In this document: positions 44,398-56,300 of the stretch, piece after piece
Position numbering within the stretch: position 1 is the first letter of the stretch
Layout: every line of letters starts with the position of its first letter
NCBI RefSeq assembly: GCF_000003815.2
Contig: NC_049983.1
Coordinates: 23,302,753-23,366,752 of the forward strand
Reading direction: 5' to 3'
Length of the DNA stretch: 64,000 nt
From: Branchiostoma floridae
Taxonomy: Eukaryota; Chordata; Leptocardii; Amphioxiformes; Branchiostomatidae
Position numbers and translations under genes: made by a program
The notes under the pieces: generated by a model
The model's input: the letters and a program-made list of their open reading frames with translations, nothing else
Database searches by the model: none
Told to the model about the DNA's origin: nothing

Positions 44398-45010
44398 CTT
44401 TACAACACACTAACCCTTCATGCTTGTGGCTCTTGCCGTCCTGCCGTTTCCGACAAGAGTACAAGATCACATTTCCTAACCATCCCACTGGCGAATTCCT
44501 TCATACAACACACTAACCCTTCATGCTTGTGGCTCTTGCCGTCCTGCCGTTTCCGACAAGAGTACAAGATCACATTTCCTAACCATCCCACTGGCGAATT
44601 CCTTCATACAACACACTAACCCTTCATGCTTGTTGCTCTTGCCGTCCTGCCGTTTCCGACAAGAGTACAAGATCATATTTCCTAACCATCCCATCCGATC
44701 CCTTCATACAACACACTAACCCTTCATGCTTGTGTCTCTTGCCGTCCTGCCGCTTCCGACAAGAGTACAAGATCATATTTCCTAACCATCCCATCCAATC
44801 CCTTCATACAACACACTAATCCTTCATGCTTGTGTCTCTTGCCGTCCTGCCGTTTCCGACAAGACCACAAGATCACGTTTCCTAACCATCCAATTCCTTC
44901 ATACAACACACTAAGCCTTCATGCTTGTGGCTCTTGCCGTCCTGTCGTTTCCGATGAGACCACAAGATCACGTTTCCTAGTCATCTCATAACTTCATACA
45001 ACACACCAAT
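44398..45010. repeat. Tandem array, about 100-bp unit, six copies
   Basis: Units begin TTCATACAACACACTAACCC and contain GCTCTTGCCGTCCTGCCG and TTTCCGACAAGAGTACAAGA. Copies diverge and shorten to the right (104, 103, 100, 100, 95, 94 bp by eye). Confidence 0.92.
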
Positions 45011-46238
45011 CCGTCATATCCAAATGGCGCCAGCGCCACCCTTCCCGTCATACACCGTAAAACAAAATGGCGGCGCCCGTAAAAGCCAACGAAAACAGAA
45101 CAGGTTTTGCTACCGCAAACCTGTAATAAGACCTATTGACAGACAGGCCGACAGCCAATCAGAGCCGCGTCATGTGATACGCATCTCTTTCAGGAGGAGG
45201 CCTATTCTGGGCAGCCATCTGAATGGCAGGTGTTCTTTCCTTTCAAATGATTCAAAAGAATCTGGCAACGGTCATACTTAAAGACCTATTACTCACAGAC
45301 ACAGAAAGGTGCAAAGATATGGTTACAATACCTGGTCCAATAGGCATGCTGGTGAAATGTGAGCCTTTAAAATGCAAAGCTGTACGTCTAAAACCCCCTC
45401 AACACAGAGTGGTTTGTTCCAGTGAATGAATCAGCATGCGCTGGACAGTACAATGTAATTTTCCAGGCAACCTGGTCGAATATTTTCAGGCTACTGACCA
45501 CAGAGCTTGACACTGTGACAGCCTACAAAATAACTCCTGTAAAAGGACTCTGGACGCATTTATACCCTTGGCCTTGGGTTATATACAGACTTATTTGCGG
45601 TAGTCCTCAATTTGCGGGAAATCTACAAAAACGATGCCCAAGTGGATGACAAATAATGGAAAATGAGGAAGGGGGCAATTAATGTCGTCATAATCGTTTT
45701 TTGACGTTGTCATTTTCGGTTACCAGGAAACTACATCATTTTCACATCACATTTCCATCAAAGTTACTAAGTATTATATGAATATTGGTAGAAACACAAC
45801 CTAATGTAACAGGGATGTTAAAACGATAAGGAAACGTTCACAACAGGATATTGGGATTTTTTAAGAACCGTGGCAACCCACACGTAGGCCATCCAGACTC
45901 GCGCCAAAATAAGTGCAGGGCAAATTTGCTCCCCGAACAAAACTTACACAATTAATTCTACAAATTTCTAGCCCATATGTTCAAGAATATGCTACATTTA
46001 CACGTATAGAATTGAGCTTTAAACTCTACAGGACACGTCAGTGTGTTTTTGTTCCTTCAGTCGTGCCCTTTGTTGCAAAACGACAGACAACGTCACAAAC
46101 ATTTGTCCTTGTGCCCTGACGGAACGCCCATCATTCAAACGCGCGCCGTATGAATGAACACCAACTTTCGCGCCCCAGTTCCCACAAATAATGATCCCTG
46201 CACGCCCCAAATCACGCTCATGTCTAAGTGAACCTTAC

Positions 46239-46352
46239 ACCGGTGAAGTTTGGGTACTTTGTGTGACTTTTGAGCGGGAAACACGACAGGTAGGAAGGTT
46301 TTTCCGACTGACCTGGCGGGCGCGAGGGCGATTTCCGTCCGTCGTCAGACAT
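46239..46352 (-). CDS. Candidate first coding exon of PFKFB
   Basis: An ATG at 46352-46350 opens an unbroken minus-strand frame starting MSDDGRKSPSRPARS. The exon at 33121 needs one leftover base from upstream. A donor ACCG/GTGTAAGG ending at 46240 supplies that phase; a stronger-looking CCAG/GTCAGT donor at 46312 supplies the wrong phase unless a further exon intervenes. A short charged Ser/Arg-rich leader is in keeping with PFKFB N-termini, which vary between isoforms. The implied intron is 13 kb. Position and orientation are attractive because they put the start about 900 bp from YOD1. Confidence 0.4.
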
Positions 46353-47253
46353 CTTGGAACATGTTCTATTTAGCCACCGCTGACAAACAAATACAACCCA
46401 CCATTCCCCAATAAAAACAAAAGTTGTCGAAAAAGATTAAGAAATATGATGTACAAAAATATGAAAAATACAAAATAATTTTATGATCTAAATTTTTCTA
46501 CAACATTTCATTTATTGATTGTATATTTATCATGCAAACATTTGTAGGTGGTGAAAATGACCTCTAACCTCACCAGTCGCCATTTTGTTGCAGTTTGAAT
46601 CAGAACAGCTGTTCTGCTTTGTTGTGTCTTTGTTGTGTATTTCGGAGATTTGCGAGAACGGTGGGTACGTTATGGTCTATCTGAGTCATTAGACTTGAGG
46701 TTGATCAATCTTGCTAATGTATACTTCGTGCTGAAAGTTGTACACAGCTTTTGAAGCCGTAATTTACAACATAACTGCCAGGTTTTCCATATAGCAGGAC
46801 AAGGCCAGAGCAGAGTGCTCAAGTTTAACGCCTTTACTAGTATTTTTGTCCAAAAAGGTATGAATGTACTGTTCTTGAAAGAGCATGACTTTCAAAATAC
46901 AAAGATAGTGTTAGAGAAGAGAGTTTGATTATGACATTCTTAGTGTGTGATGCACAGGTAAGGAAGTAAACATCATTAGAACCAAATCCTTATTAGGTGT
47001 GATTCACCAGGACTGAGTGACTCACACCCTTAATCTCCAAGCAGATGTGGAAAGAGAAATTGTATTAAACGTCTCTCAAGGTCCACAAAAAAACATTATA
47101 ATCCACGATATTGCCTGTCTACATCTGCTTGGACCTAAGTATCACTCCCTCCGAAACCTACGCTAGGATTTAGAAAAGATTGTTTGAATGGGACATAAAT
47201 TTTCTCAACATCTTTCTTTTTGTTAGAAAATAGAAGCAGTCTCCACAGCAACA
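46353..47253. promoter_or_regulatory. Putative bidirectional PFKFB/YOD1 promoter interval
   Basis: About 900 bp separate the candidate PFKFB ATG (minus strand) from the YOD1 ATG (plus strand). A YOD1 5'UTR intron is likely: GTTAG acceptor at 47226 after a T/C-rich tract, 28 bases before the ATG, with a possible donor near 46660 (GAACG/GTGGGT). No TATA box stands out. A MITE occupies 47033-47135. Confidence 0.5.
47033..47135. mobile_element. TA-target MITE, ATCTCCAAGCAG family, copy 4 (short)
   Basis: 103 bp, inverted ends ATCTCCAAGCAGATG / CATCTGCTTGG, TA-flanked. Its middle differs from the other copies. It lies in the predicted YOD1 5'UTR intron. Confidence 0.75.
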
Positions 47254-48201
47254 ATGAGCGGGTCCAGTTCAGCTCTCACGCTGCGGTGCAAGTCCAAGAA
47301 CGGGCAGCACCTCATGAAGGGGCTGACCACGCAGTCGACGGTCGCCGACCTCCAACGCCTTGTGGCCGAGCTCACCAACATCCCGAAAGAGTCCCAGAAG
47401 ATCCTGATCGGCTTCCCTCCTCACCCCATCAAGTTCGACGGAGAGGCCGCGCCACTCAACAGTTTACCCATATGTTCTGGGGACACGTTGGTGATAGAGG
47501 AAGACAGGAGCAAGACAGCGGCACCAGCACCAGTACCGGCAAAACCGCGTACAATCCCGACGAGCAACAGCAATTTCAGCCTGTCAGGGCAGGGCGTGAT
47601 GACGCGGAAAGTCGTGCCGGCAAACAACTCCTGTCTGTTCACAGCGATCGGTTTCGTGATGGAGGGAGGCGTCATGGACTTGTCGCGCGCGACGCAGATG
47701 CGGAATCTCATCGCCGATGTGGTTGCCGCCGATTCCGCTCTTTACAACGAGGCGCTCCTAGGCAAGAGCAACGCAGAGTACTGCGCGTGGATTCTGAACT
47801 CCGAGAGCTGGGGAGGCGCTATAGAAGTCTCCATCTTAGCCAAAGTCTACGAGACTGAAATAGACGTTGTGGACATCCAGTCTTGTAGAGTAGACCGCTT
47901 CGGGGAAGACAGTAGGTACGACCAGCGTGTTCTTCTGCTGTATGACGGGATCCACTACGATGCTCTCTACCTGGAGGCGCTGGATCCTAACCTTCCACCG
48001 AAGACGATCTTCCCGACAACTGATGACTCCATCCTGGCGCTAGCGCAGGAGTTCGCCACCGAGGCCCGCAGCCAACGGCAGTTCACGGACGTGTCGGGTT
48101 TCACGTTGCGGTGTCTGGTGTGTAACACGTGTCTGACGGGACAGAAACAAGCCCAGGAGCACGCCACGCAGACGGGGCACATCAACTTTGGCGAGGTGTA
48201 A
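47254..48201 (+). CDS. YOD1: YOD1/OTU1 ubiquitin thioesterase, intronless CDS
   Basis: 315-residue deubiquitinase of the OTU family; with p97/VCP it trims ubiquitin in ER-associated degradation. N-terminal UBX-like ubiquitin-fold domain at about residues 6-85 (ALTLRCKSKNGQ ... DTLVIEE). The OTU domain at about 117-245 has catalytic Cys127 in NNSCLF and His234 in DGIHYDALYL. A C-terminal zinc finger has Cys287, Cys290, His303 and His309, ending TGHINFGEV as in vertebrate YOD1 (about 348 residues). The start is chosen because MSGSSSALTLRCK aligns with the family start and a spliced 5'UTR acceptor lies just upstream; an overlapping out-of-frame ATG at 47220 is not used. The whole CDS is one exon. 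Confidence 0.97.
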   Translation: MSGSSSALTLRCKSKNGQHLMKGLTTQSTVADLQRLVAELTNIPKESQKILIGFPPHPIKFDGEAAPLNSLPICSGDTLVIEEDRSKTAAPAPVPAKPRTIPTSNSNFSLSGQGVMTRKVVPANNSCLFTAIGFVMEGGVMDLSRATQMRNLIADVVAADSALYNEALLGKSNAEYCAWILNSESWGGAIEVSILAKVYETEIDVVDIQSCRVDRFGEDSRYDQRVLLLYDGIHYDALYLEALDPNLPPKTIFPTTDDSILALAQEFATEARSQRQFTDVSGFTLRCLVCNTCLTGQKQAQEHATQTGHINFGEV

Positions 48202-48278
48202 CTACTGTACACATTGAAGCAATCAATACAGATAACTTATTTTGAAATGCTCGCACAGTGTATGGTTAGGCTATTCTA

Positions 48279-48418
48279 ATCTCCAAGCAGATCCTACAGT
48301 AGCATAAGATAGCATCAAAAGCTGGCAGAGGAGTGAAGCTGGCCTAGGAGTGTGTTTTGCTACCAGGGCATAAACTCTTCTACTAGTAGGCCCTCTACCG
48401 TAGGATCTGCTTGAAGAT
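48279..48418. mobile_element. TA-target MITE, ATCTCCAAGCAG family, copy 5
   Basis: 140 bp, TA-flanked, with a deletion in the right half and one mismatch in the right end (TTGAAGAT). It lies 77 bp past the YOD1 stop, so it may be transcribed as part of the 3'UTR. Confidence 0.85.
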
Positions 48419-51400
48419 TATGGCTATTCCAGTAATACACTGATCCCGTGCATAGGCCAGCCCACCTCTGTCAAAATGTAGAAATGTGAAATAGAAACAT
48501 AAATATGCAACCATTTGACAGATGTGTAGCCACTGCTATTTGTGATGGACAGTCATGATCAGGATCTGTCTATTGTCCCTGAGTTGCAAGTGAAATCCAG
48601 AAGACAATTGTACACTTAAGTTTGAAAACTTGTAAAAAATTGGACTCCTCAATGTTTTATAGGGAAATATCACCCAACAAGTTATAAACCCAGAACTGGC
48701 AGAAGACACTCTTTATCTGGAAAACTTTACTTGTTCTTAGTACATGTAGATCAACCAATTTGCATGATGTAACTAAAGGTTATCAATATTTATGTAACAA
48801 TTACAGCAGAGTCGTCTAGAGAAAGGGTTCTTAGATAGATTCAGTAACATGTTGAAATATGGGGCTTCCAACTAACATTATACGCTATATGTCTTTAGAT
48901 TGAAAAGACAAATTGCAAGTTACCAGTGTGAAAACAGAAACAGTCCTGGCAGACTTTTCTCTTAGCTGCATACTTGCCAACATCGCTACAAACATGGATG
49001 CACATCACAGCTGGTTTTCAATGTTCTGAAAGTTACATTTCCAAATTACCCAGTAGTGTTTTGTTCAACCAAGTTTTAGTGTCTTGTGTCCTTGGAATGG
49101 AAAGGATACTACTAGTAGTTTGTTTATGCTGCAATCATTTAGGTAGCTCATTTGTCTAGATGTTACTGTCATATCAGTAATTGTTCAGTATATCTGTATG
49201 TATTTACTATGTACTTCAGTTCACAGTGAAGTACTTTTGGTAAGTTTGTTGTATCATTAAATTACCTGGTATATTTTATATGTAGCTATTCACTTTTGGT
49301 GCTATTAGTACATGTATGCATTGTTTTCTGTGTATAGGTGTTGGAAATTCGAATATTATTTATTGCATGAATTTTCAATGTATGAAAAATGAGTTTACAA
49401 ACATTGCTAGAGTTTGTGAGCCTGTACGTGGCTCTAAAGATTAGGAAGGAAGACGTCAATGTTCAAAAGGTAACAGTTACTCAAGCAGTTACTCATCCAG
49501 TTGCTCCAGCCGGGCTCGAAATACCACCTGCATATGCAGGTTAGTGCAGGTAAAATTGTAGCTATGCAGGTATTTCTGGTGTCTACCTGCACCTAACCTG
49601 CACTGGTCCATGTTCTTGGTTTTATTCACAAATGTCATATGATGTAGGTGAATGTAGATTACTATTTGCTGCATTGACTGTTACCACCTATAAAGTATAG
49701 AATAAAAAAACAGCAATGGTTCCTGAACAATTTTAGTATGTACAATTATAGATCCATACTTCATAAATACGGAGTCTTGCAGGTAAAATTTGTCTGTTGC
49801 AGGTATGCAGAAAAAAAGTATTTTGAGCCCTGTCCAGTGATTGCTACCTTGCGAATCCTATATTATTACCTGGATGACTAACCTTTATTGATGAGGATTT
49901 TGACATGGAGACACTGATGAGGCTTGGGCAAGTGAGAGGAGTACTAAAACTTGATTGTGAAAATAATTCTGTTGCACAATGACGTTCCTACCTATGCACT
50001 GGCATTTGAATGACCCCCTAAGGCCACACCAATTTTATTTGTTGTTTCTTGGATTTTTTTAGAAAAAAATTGGGTCGGTCGGTCAAAAAAAAAACTTAAG
50101 AAAAGTTGGGGGTAGGAGAGATCGAAGGGCTTCCTCAAGTTACACCACAGAAATAACAACATTTACTATGATTTACATGTAGGGGATCTCTGGTAGAAAA
50201 GTTTGAAGAAAAATGATAAATGTACTGTCTAAATTAGGCATGTACAGCTACTGGAATTTGAGGCCAATAGTTAATTTGAGAAAGAAGAGGCAGTGAAACT
50301 TTGTCAACACGAGGTGTGGCCATCAATTTGAAAAGTTTTTGGTTTATTTTCAAATCGGATGAAATAGGGTTGGGAAATCCGACAAACAAGAAATAAAATT
50401 GGTGTGGCCTAAACAGTTGAGTAGTGTGGAATAATACTAGTACAAGCTACACACCTTGTTTTAGCTATTGTTCGAATGATGTTCATATAAAAGCAGCAAC
50501 AACTTTCTGTAATATGTAAAACTTTGAGTGTTATCATAGTAAAATCCAAGTGGTCTGTGTTTCAACCTTTCCCGTAGATTAGCCCAGTAAACAGTACAGA
50601 TTTGGAACCCAAAGGCTAATACATGTACAGTAGTTTAAAATGCCTCTTGCGGGGACAATACAGTGAATGTTAAAAAAGTTGAATGCCATGTTTCTACTCA
50701 ACATAACAAATACATGTAGCCGTGTTGTGGCAGATGCATATACAGGCAGAAATGACAATTGTACAAGAAGTGTTCATATGTGTAGATGTTTTTATTATTC
50801 CATGTTGACGAGAAAAATGCGATAGACTTTGCCAATAAACATGTTTTTTGTGACTTTGCAGAGTTGTGCTTAGATGGCAAATGGACTCCATTTCTTGGAC
50901 ATAATAATAAATTCTGGATGGAGAAAGTAATAACTAATCATCCATAAAATAATTGTAATAAATAATATTTTTATTTAGGCTTAGGATATCTTCCAATGTT
51001 TTGCAATATTTAGTCACCCTTATTCATTTTGTTAGTTTTGTCCAAGCTCCTATCTTTAGTTATTTGTAGGCCATTGAAATGTAGTCACCAGAACCATTGA
51101 TGTACCTAAACAATAGTAACCTTTAGACTACCTACTATATATTGTGTTTGAAAACAGCAGTGACATATAAGCTTGTGAAGCTACTAAACAAAAATTAGAA
51201 TGGTTCTGGCGACTATGCCAACAGGTTAAAAAAAAAATACAATCACTTTTTCACTGTATTATCTGTGAAAATACAATGTAACTGTAATACACAAAACTGT
51301 CACCAGATGGCACTATTCAACTATCAGAGGGATACATCATACACTAAACATATCTACTCAGAGCCAGAAAAATAACTACACATAACCATCTTATAGATTA

Positions 51401-53322
51401 ATATCTATACACCAAACAAGACTTTTGACATAGCAAGACTCACTTTGTAGTACTCAGTAGTAACACAAATTACATAAAATTTTAACAGTTCTGAATGCAG
51501 AGATGGTGGTAAGAGCAGACACGTTCATTGCAGAAAATCAGTTATAAAGATATTTCTGTATTTCATTACAGAAAGCACAGTAGAGTACGTGGGGAAGGAC
51601 AACCTCAAGCCAAAACATTAGCTAAGGGATGAGTCAAATAATAACATACTCATTACAGAAAGTACAATAAGAAAAAAGCATATACCGGTAGCACTTTTGG
51701 TGGCATGTCAGGTCTTCAAATTTTGCAGCAGTAGGAAAGTGCAGCATGCCACAAAATTTCTGCAGTATAGAATTTCAAGCACCATTTACAGATAAAACCA
51801 ACAGTTGACATTAGGATCAAACAATGTGGCGCTTCAGCTGGTATAACACATCAATTCTTGGCACAAACAAATGTACATTTCGAGACAGATTTCAGTGGTA
51901 CATGTAAGGTCTGGAGCAACTTAATACTAGTTGACTAAGAGAAGTCTGGATGACTTGGGAAGAAACAAAATTTCTACCCTGACCCTGTTGGTCTCCAAGC
52001 AGATGTTATATTAGATGTTAAGGCTTTCTTGCTTCCAAGTTTATGCCAGCTGTCAAGAAAAACGATCATTTCAGAAAAAAACAAAAACATTGAACATGCC
52101 TTCGAGACTATCTTCTGTCACAAACAATTTCAATTTCTTACTTAAATTTGGCTCAGAGCTGATAATACAGACGGGTACACTTAACATCACTACATCCTTG
52201 CAGTTTCTTAGTTAGTATTCTATCTGATTTAGCTATACCTAAAGCATAGAATTCTTATGTTTTCAAGTCCACAGTACGGCTCATACATAGAACACAGTTA
52301 ACCACAGTTAATAAACAGTCAATGAACCAAAGCATATGTGTATTAGTATGTTTGGTTCATTTGTATAAGTATCATTAGAATAACAAAGCTACATTGATGA
52401 TAATGCAGAGAATAATGAAGTACTGGAAGACTTCAAAATGGCAAATTAAACCAAACTAGGAGGTTTTGACTCTCCTATTTTCTTCTACTAGTAGGTAACA
52501 AATCAACACAGAGAGTGTCACTTGTCATGTAACAGGGTTGGTTACTTGTCAATGTATAGATTTTTTGCAGAGCTACCTTTCAGGTAATATCATTTTCTTC
52601 TTCAACATATTTTACTCAGATATTCTCAGAATGAAGTACAGTTTTATCAATCTGTGACACTATGTTTTGAATTATTCCACAGTCTTGCTTCACAAACTCT
52701 TGTGTACATGTGTATCAAGACCACCCTCCACCATATATTTAGGATTCCAGTTACATTAAGGAACATTAAGGAATATGCCTCAGACTTCCAAGTCTTGGTC
52801 ACCTGTAGTACTTATCTTGAATAGTAGATGAATTCTCTTTCAACTTGTTCATCCCATAGATATAAGGGTCTATATATAAAGGGCGATATAGCAATTTAGA
52901 CATAGAGATTCCAAGCAGTCTCTGTCGACATAGACCAGGATTTCTGCCAGTACAATTGCAAATCCTTCTGGTATATAGGTCCCCATCAGAGTCTATGAAC
53001 TTTAAAATGTCTACTTTAAAGGCTGTCATAACTTTTCAACTTCGAATAATGTCACTGTAGATGAATGAACTGACTCCAAATTTACATTTCTTAAATGGGA
53101 GACCATACCTAGCATCCTGATGATAGTTTCTGCCGACATAGACTCAGTGATCTCCAGCTAACAGTAGAATCAGTGATTCTGCCAGACCATAGTCTCTACT
53201 AGTACCAGGACATGTATACTTCAAGAACAAGCTTCCAAAAGTTGGGGCTGAGGTTACAGGAATAAAGGGAATGATTTCAGCTGTGTTTTTTTTGTGTGTT
53301 TTTTTGCAGTGCTGAAGTTTTT
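48419..53322. other. YOD1 3'UTR and spacer to NUDT5
   Basis: AT-rich DNA with no supported coding exon. It contains a MITE-like repeat at 49511-49832 and a 20-bp MITE remnant (TCTCCAAGCAGATG) at 51991. YOD1 and NUDT5 converge here, so both 3'UTRs end somewhere within it. Confidence 0.55.
49511..49832. mobile_element. MITE-like repeat with GGGCTCGAAATAC ends
   Basis: Ends CGGGCTCGAAATAC and GTATTTTGAGCCCTG are inverted copies. The interior has recurrent GCAGGTA(A/T) and CCTGCA motifs. The ends are related to those of the family at 57871, but the interior differs. Confidence 0.6.
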
Positions 53323-56300
53323 TTATTTCTTGTCGATCCTGCCTGGGCTTCTCTGTACCGGCTCCTTCCCCTTGCACTGCTGCAGAGCCATGGCGTACAT
53401 GTACACTCGGGAGTCTACGGTCACCCCCTCCTTACGGGAGTATTCTGGAACAAACAGGTATGCAAAGGTGTAAGTCAACAAACAGGTATGCACAGGTGAA
53501 AGTCATCACAGACTTTTGTTCTGGAGCAAACAATTATGCAAAGGCGTAAGTCAACAAACAGGTATGCACAGGTGAAAGTCATCACCAGACTTTTATTCTG
53601 GAACAAACAGGTATGTACAGGTGAAAGTCATCACACTCAGGCTTTTATACTGGAACAAACAGGTATGCACAGGTGTAAGTCAACAAACAGGTATGCACAG
53701 GTGAAAGTCATCACAGACTTTTGTTCTGGAGCAAACAATTATGCAAAGGCGTAAGTCAACAAACAGGTATGCACAGGTGAAAGTCATCACCAGACTTTTA
53801 TTCTGGAACAAACAGGTATGCACAGGTGAAAGTCATCATAGGCTTTTATTCTGGAACAAACAGGTCATCCTCCTACGCACGGCCCCATTACCGGCTAATC
53901 GCCTATGTGGGGACCCTGCTATCTGAAGGGCCACCCCCGGTTACTGTGAGCGTCACCACAAACCAGCTGTCAGCCAATCAGAGAATAGCCTTTCAGTTTT
54001 CAAAAGGGATCTCGCAAAGGCCTGATTGGGCGCTGATTGCTTGGTTCCCATATAAGGGTAATGTCACTAATATTTATAATCAGGGCGGTCAGTAACCGGG
54101 GGTGGCCCTTCAGATAGCAGGGTCCCCACACAGGCGATTAGCCAGTTGGGGACCGTGCGTAGGAGGATGACACAGGTATGCACAGGTGAAAGTCATCACA
54201 GACTTTTATTCTGGAACAAACAGGTATGGACAGGTGAAAGTCATCACAGGCTTTTATTCTGGAACAAACAGGTATGCACAGGTGAAAGTCATCACAGGCC
54301 ATTATTCTGGAACAAACAGGTATGCAAAGGTGTAAGTCAACAAACAGGTATGCACAGGTGAAAGTCATCACAGACTTGTATTCTGGAACAAACAGGTATG
54401 CACAGGTGAAAGTCATCACAGTCTTTTATTCTGGAACAAAGAGGTATGCACAGGTGAAAGTCATCACAGGCTTTTATTCTGGAACAAAGAGGTATGCACA
54501 GGTGAAAGTCATCACAGTCTTTTATTCTGGAACAAAGAGGTATGCACAGGTGAAAGTCATCACAGTCTTTTATTCTGGAACAAAGAGGTATGCACAGGTG
54601 AAAGTCATCACAGTCTTTTATTCTGGAACAAACAAGTATGCACAGGTGAAAGTCATCACAGACTTTTATTCTGGAACAAACAGGTACATTTGTGTATACA
54701 CAGGTGAAAGTCAACACAGACTTTTATTCTAGAACAAACAGGTATGCACAGGTGAAAGTCTTCACAGACTTTATTCAGGCATGCATCATGGTCATGGTCA
54801 TGGTCATGGCGTGATCTGGACATGCTTTTCTCAAAATAACAATAAATTGGACACACCAGATGCCCTTATTCTGGGGAGCAGATCCTCTGACAAGTATGAA
54901 ATTCTGTTCGACCAGGGATGCCACTAGGTCATCTAGATCTGTGGGCTCTGTCATCTACTGTGACCTCTCTGACAGTAATTTGCCCCTCAGGATACCTTAG
55001 AATGCACCATTTTAACTTAAAATTCTTGAAAACTGTTTGATATGGTGTTTGACAGGATCGGTCATACATTCATACATTGTATTCTATGAGCTTTCTTAAA
55101 AAAAGTTAGTGTTTCTGGTAGCATTTCTTTGTCTGTCCAGTTACCATTTTATACACAAGGAATGACTGGTAGAAAATCTGACCCAAACAAAGGCCTCACC
55201 ATTTATCCTCATCATCAGCTCACTCATGGGGAAGTACAGCACCTTCAGGAACTCTGTAACAGACAGGCACAGATTCAATGGTCAATCGAATAAATGGAAT
55301 CCAAATTGTCTTCAGCCTGAATTGTCTCACAACGTTTCCTATTGGACATCTGAAATTGTCTTCATTCATAGTTTGAGTATAAAAGGCCTGTTTCTTTCAG
55401 ATCACTTCAGTGTCACTGACGATGGATTCCAGTTGAAACGTCTGACCGCTTCCAAAACCATATCCAGTTGCTTGAGTAACTACTTTTTTGGCGTATCTTA
55501 TTACCTGGATGTCTACCCTACATTGACCGGTCAATTGATCACTTCAGACACATTGTTTCGAACCAGGACTGTCTCCAGGACCCGGCCCTCCGTCCCTGAA
55601 CGGGAATTTGCTTGTTGGGACGGAATAAACAACAACAATTGGACTAAACTTCATGATGTGAAACTGATGAAAATCTACTTTGATGGGCTTTAAGTTAATC
55701 TCCAAGCAGATCCTACGGTAGCATAAGGTATTATCGAAAGCTGGTAGAGGAGTGAAGCCGGCTTAGGAGTGTGTTTCGCTACGTGGCAAATGCACACCTC
55801 TTAGCTGACTACACTCCTTGGCCAGTTTAGTACTATCTTATGCCATCGTAGGATCTGCTTGGAGATTACTTAAAGTGACACGTCAGCCAAGAAAAATCAA
55901 CAACAAGGGCTCCCAAACCAGGGCTCTAGCCAGCTCTACATTTTTTTCTGTCAGCCAATTCCCATTGTCGCGAAAACACTATTCCAGGAGTTAGAGAGAC
56001 TGAACTGAGACCTTGAAAAACGGGTTTTAATGAGATTATCGTATGCGAAAGGGCACCGACACACATTGTCAACAATCATAACAATAGCAAAACAAACAGT
56101 GTGTGGCTTTTACGACCAGACCCCAAGCAGCATGTAGCTTCCACCAAGGAACTTTTATCTGATTTTTGTCCGTCAAAGTTGACGGATTAGTTTTAAAATT
56201 TTTCCGCCACACGCAGCAAATTTCCGTCAATTGACAGAAAAACGGACGCTGGTTAGAGCCCTGCCCCAAACAATGAGTGGGACGGAAAAAATTTTAAAGC

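Noticed and set aside
47220-47858. 212-residue plus-strand ORF overlapping YOD1
   Set aside because: Out of frame with YOD1; Arg/Gly-rich shadow of a GC-rich coding region.
54322-54732. Long open frames (136 and 126 residues on both strands) with repeating CIPVCSRIK- or QVKVITDFYSGT-type units
   Set aside because: They are translations of the 48-bp minisatellite, whose length is a multiple of three; they lie in the NUDT5 last intron.
55226-55693. 155-residue plus-strand ORF
   Set aside because: Overlaps a NUDT5 exon antisense, then a repeat also seen at 18297-18375, then MITE ends; no family resemblance.
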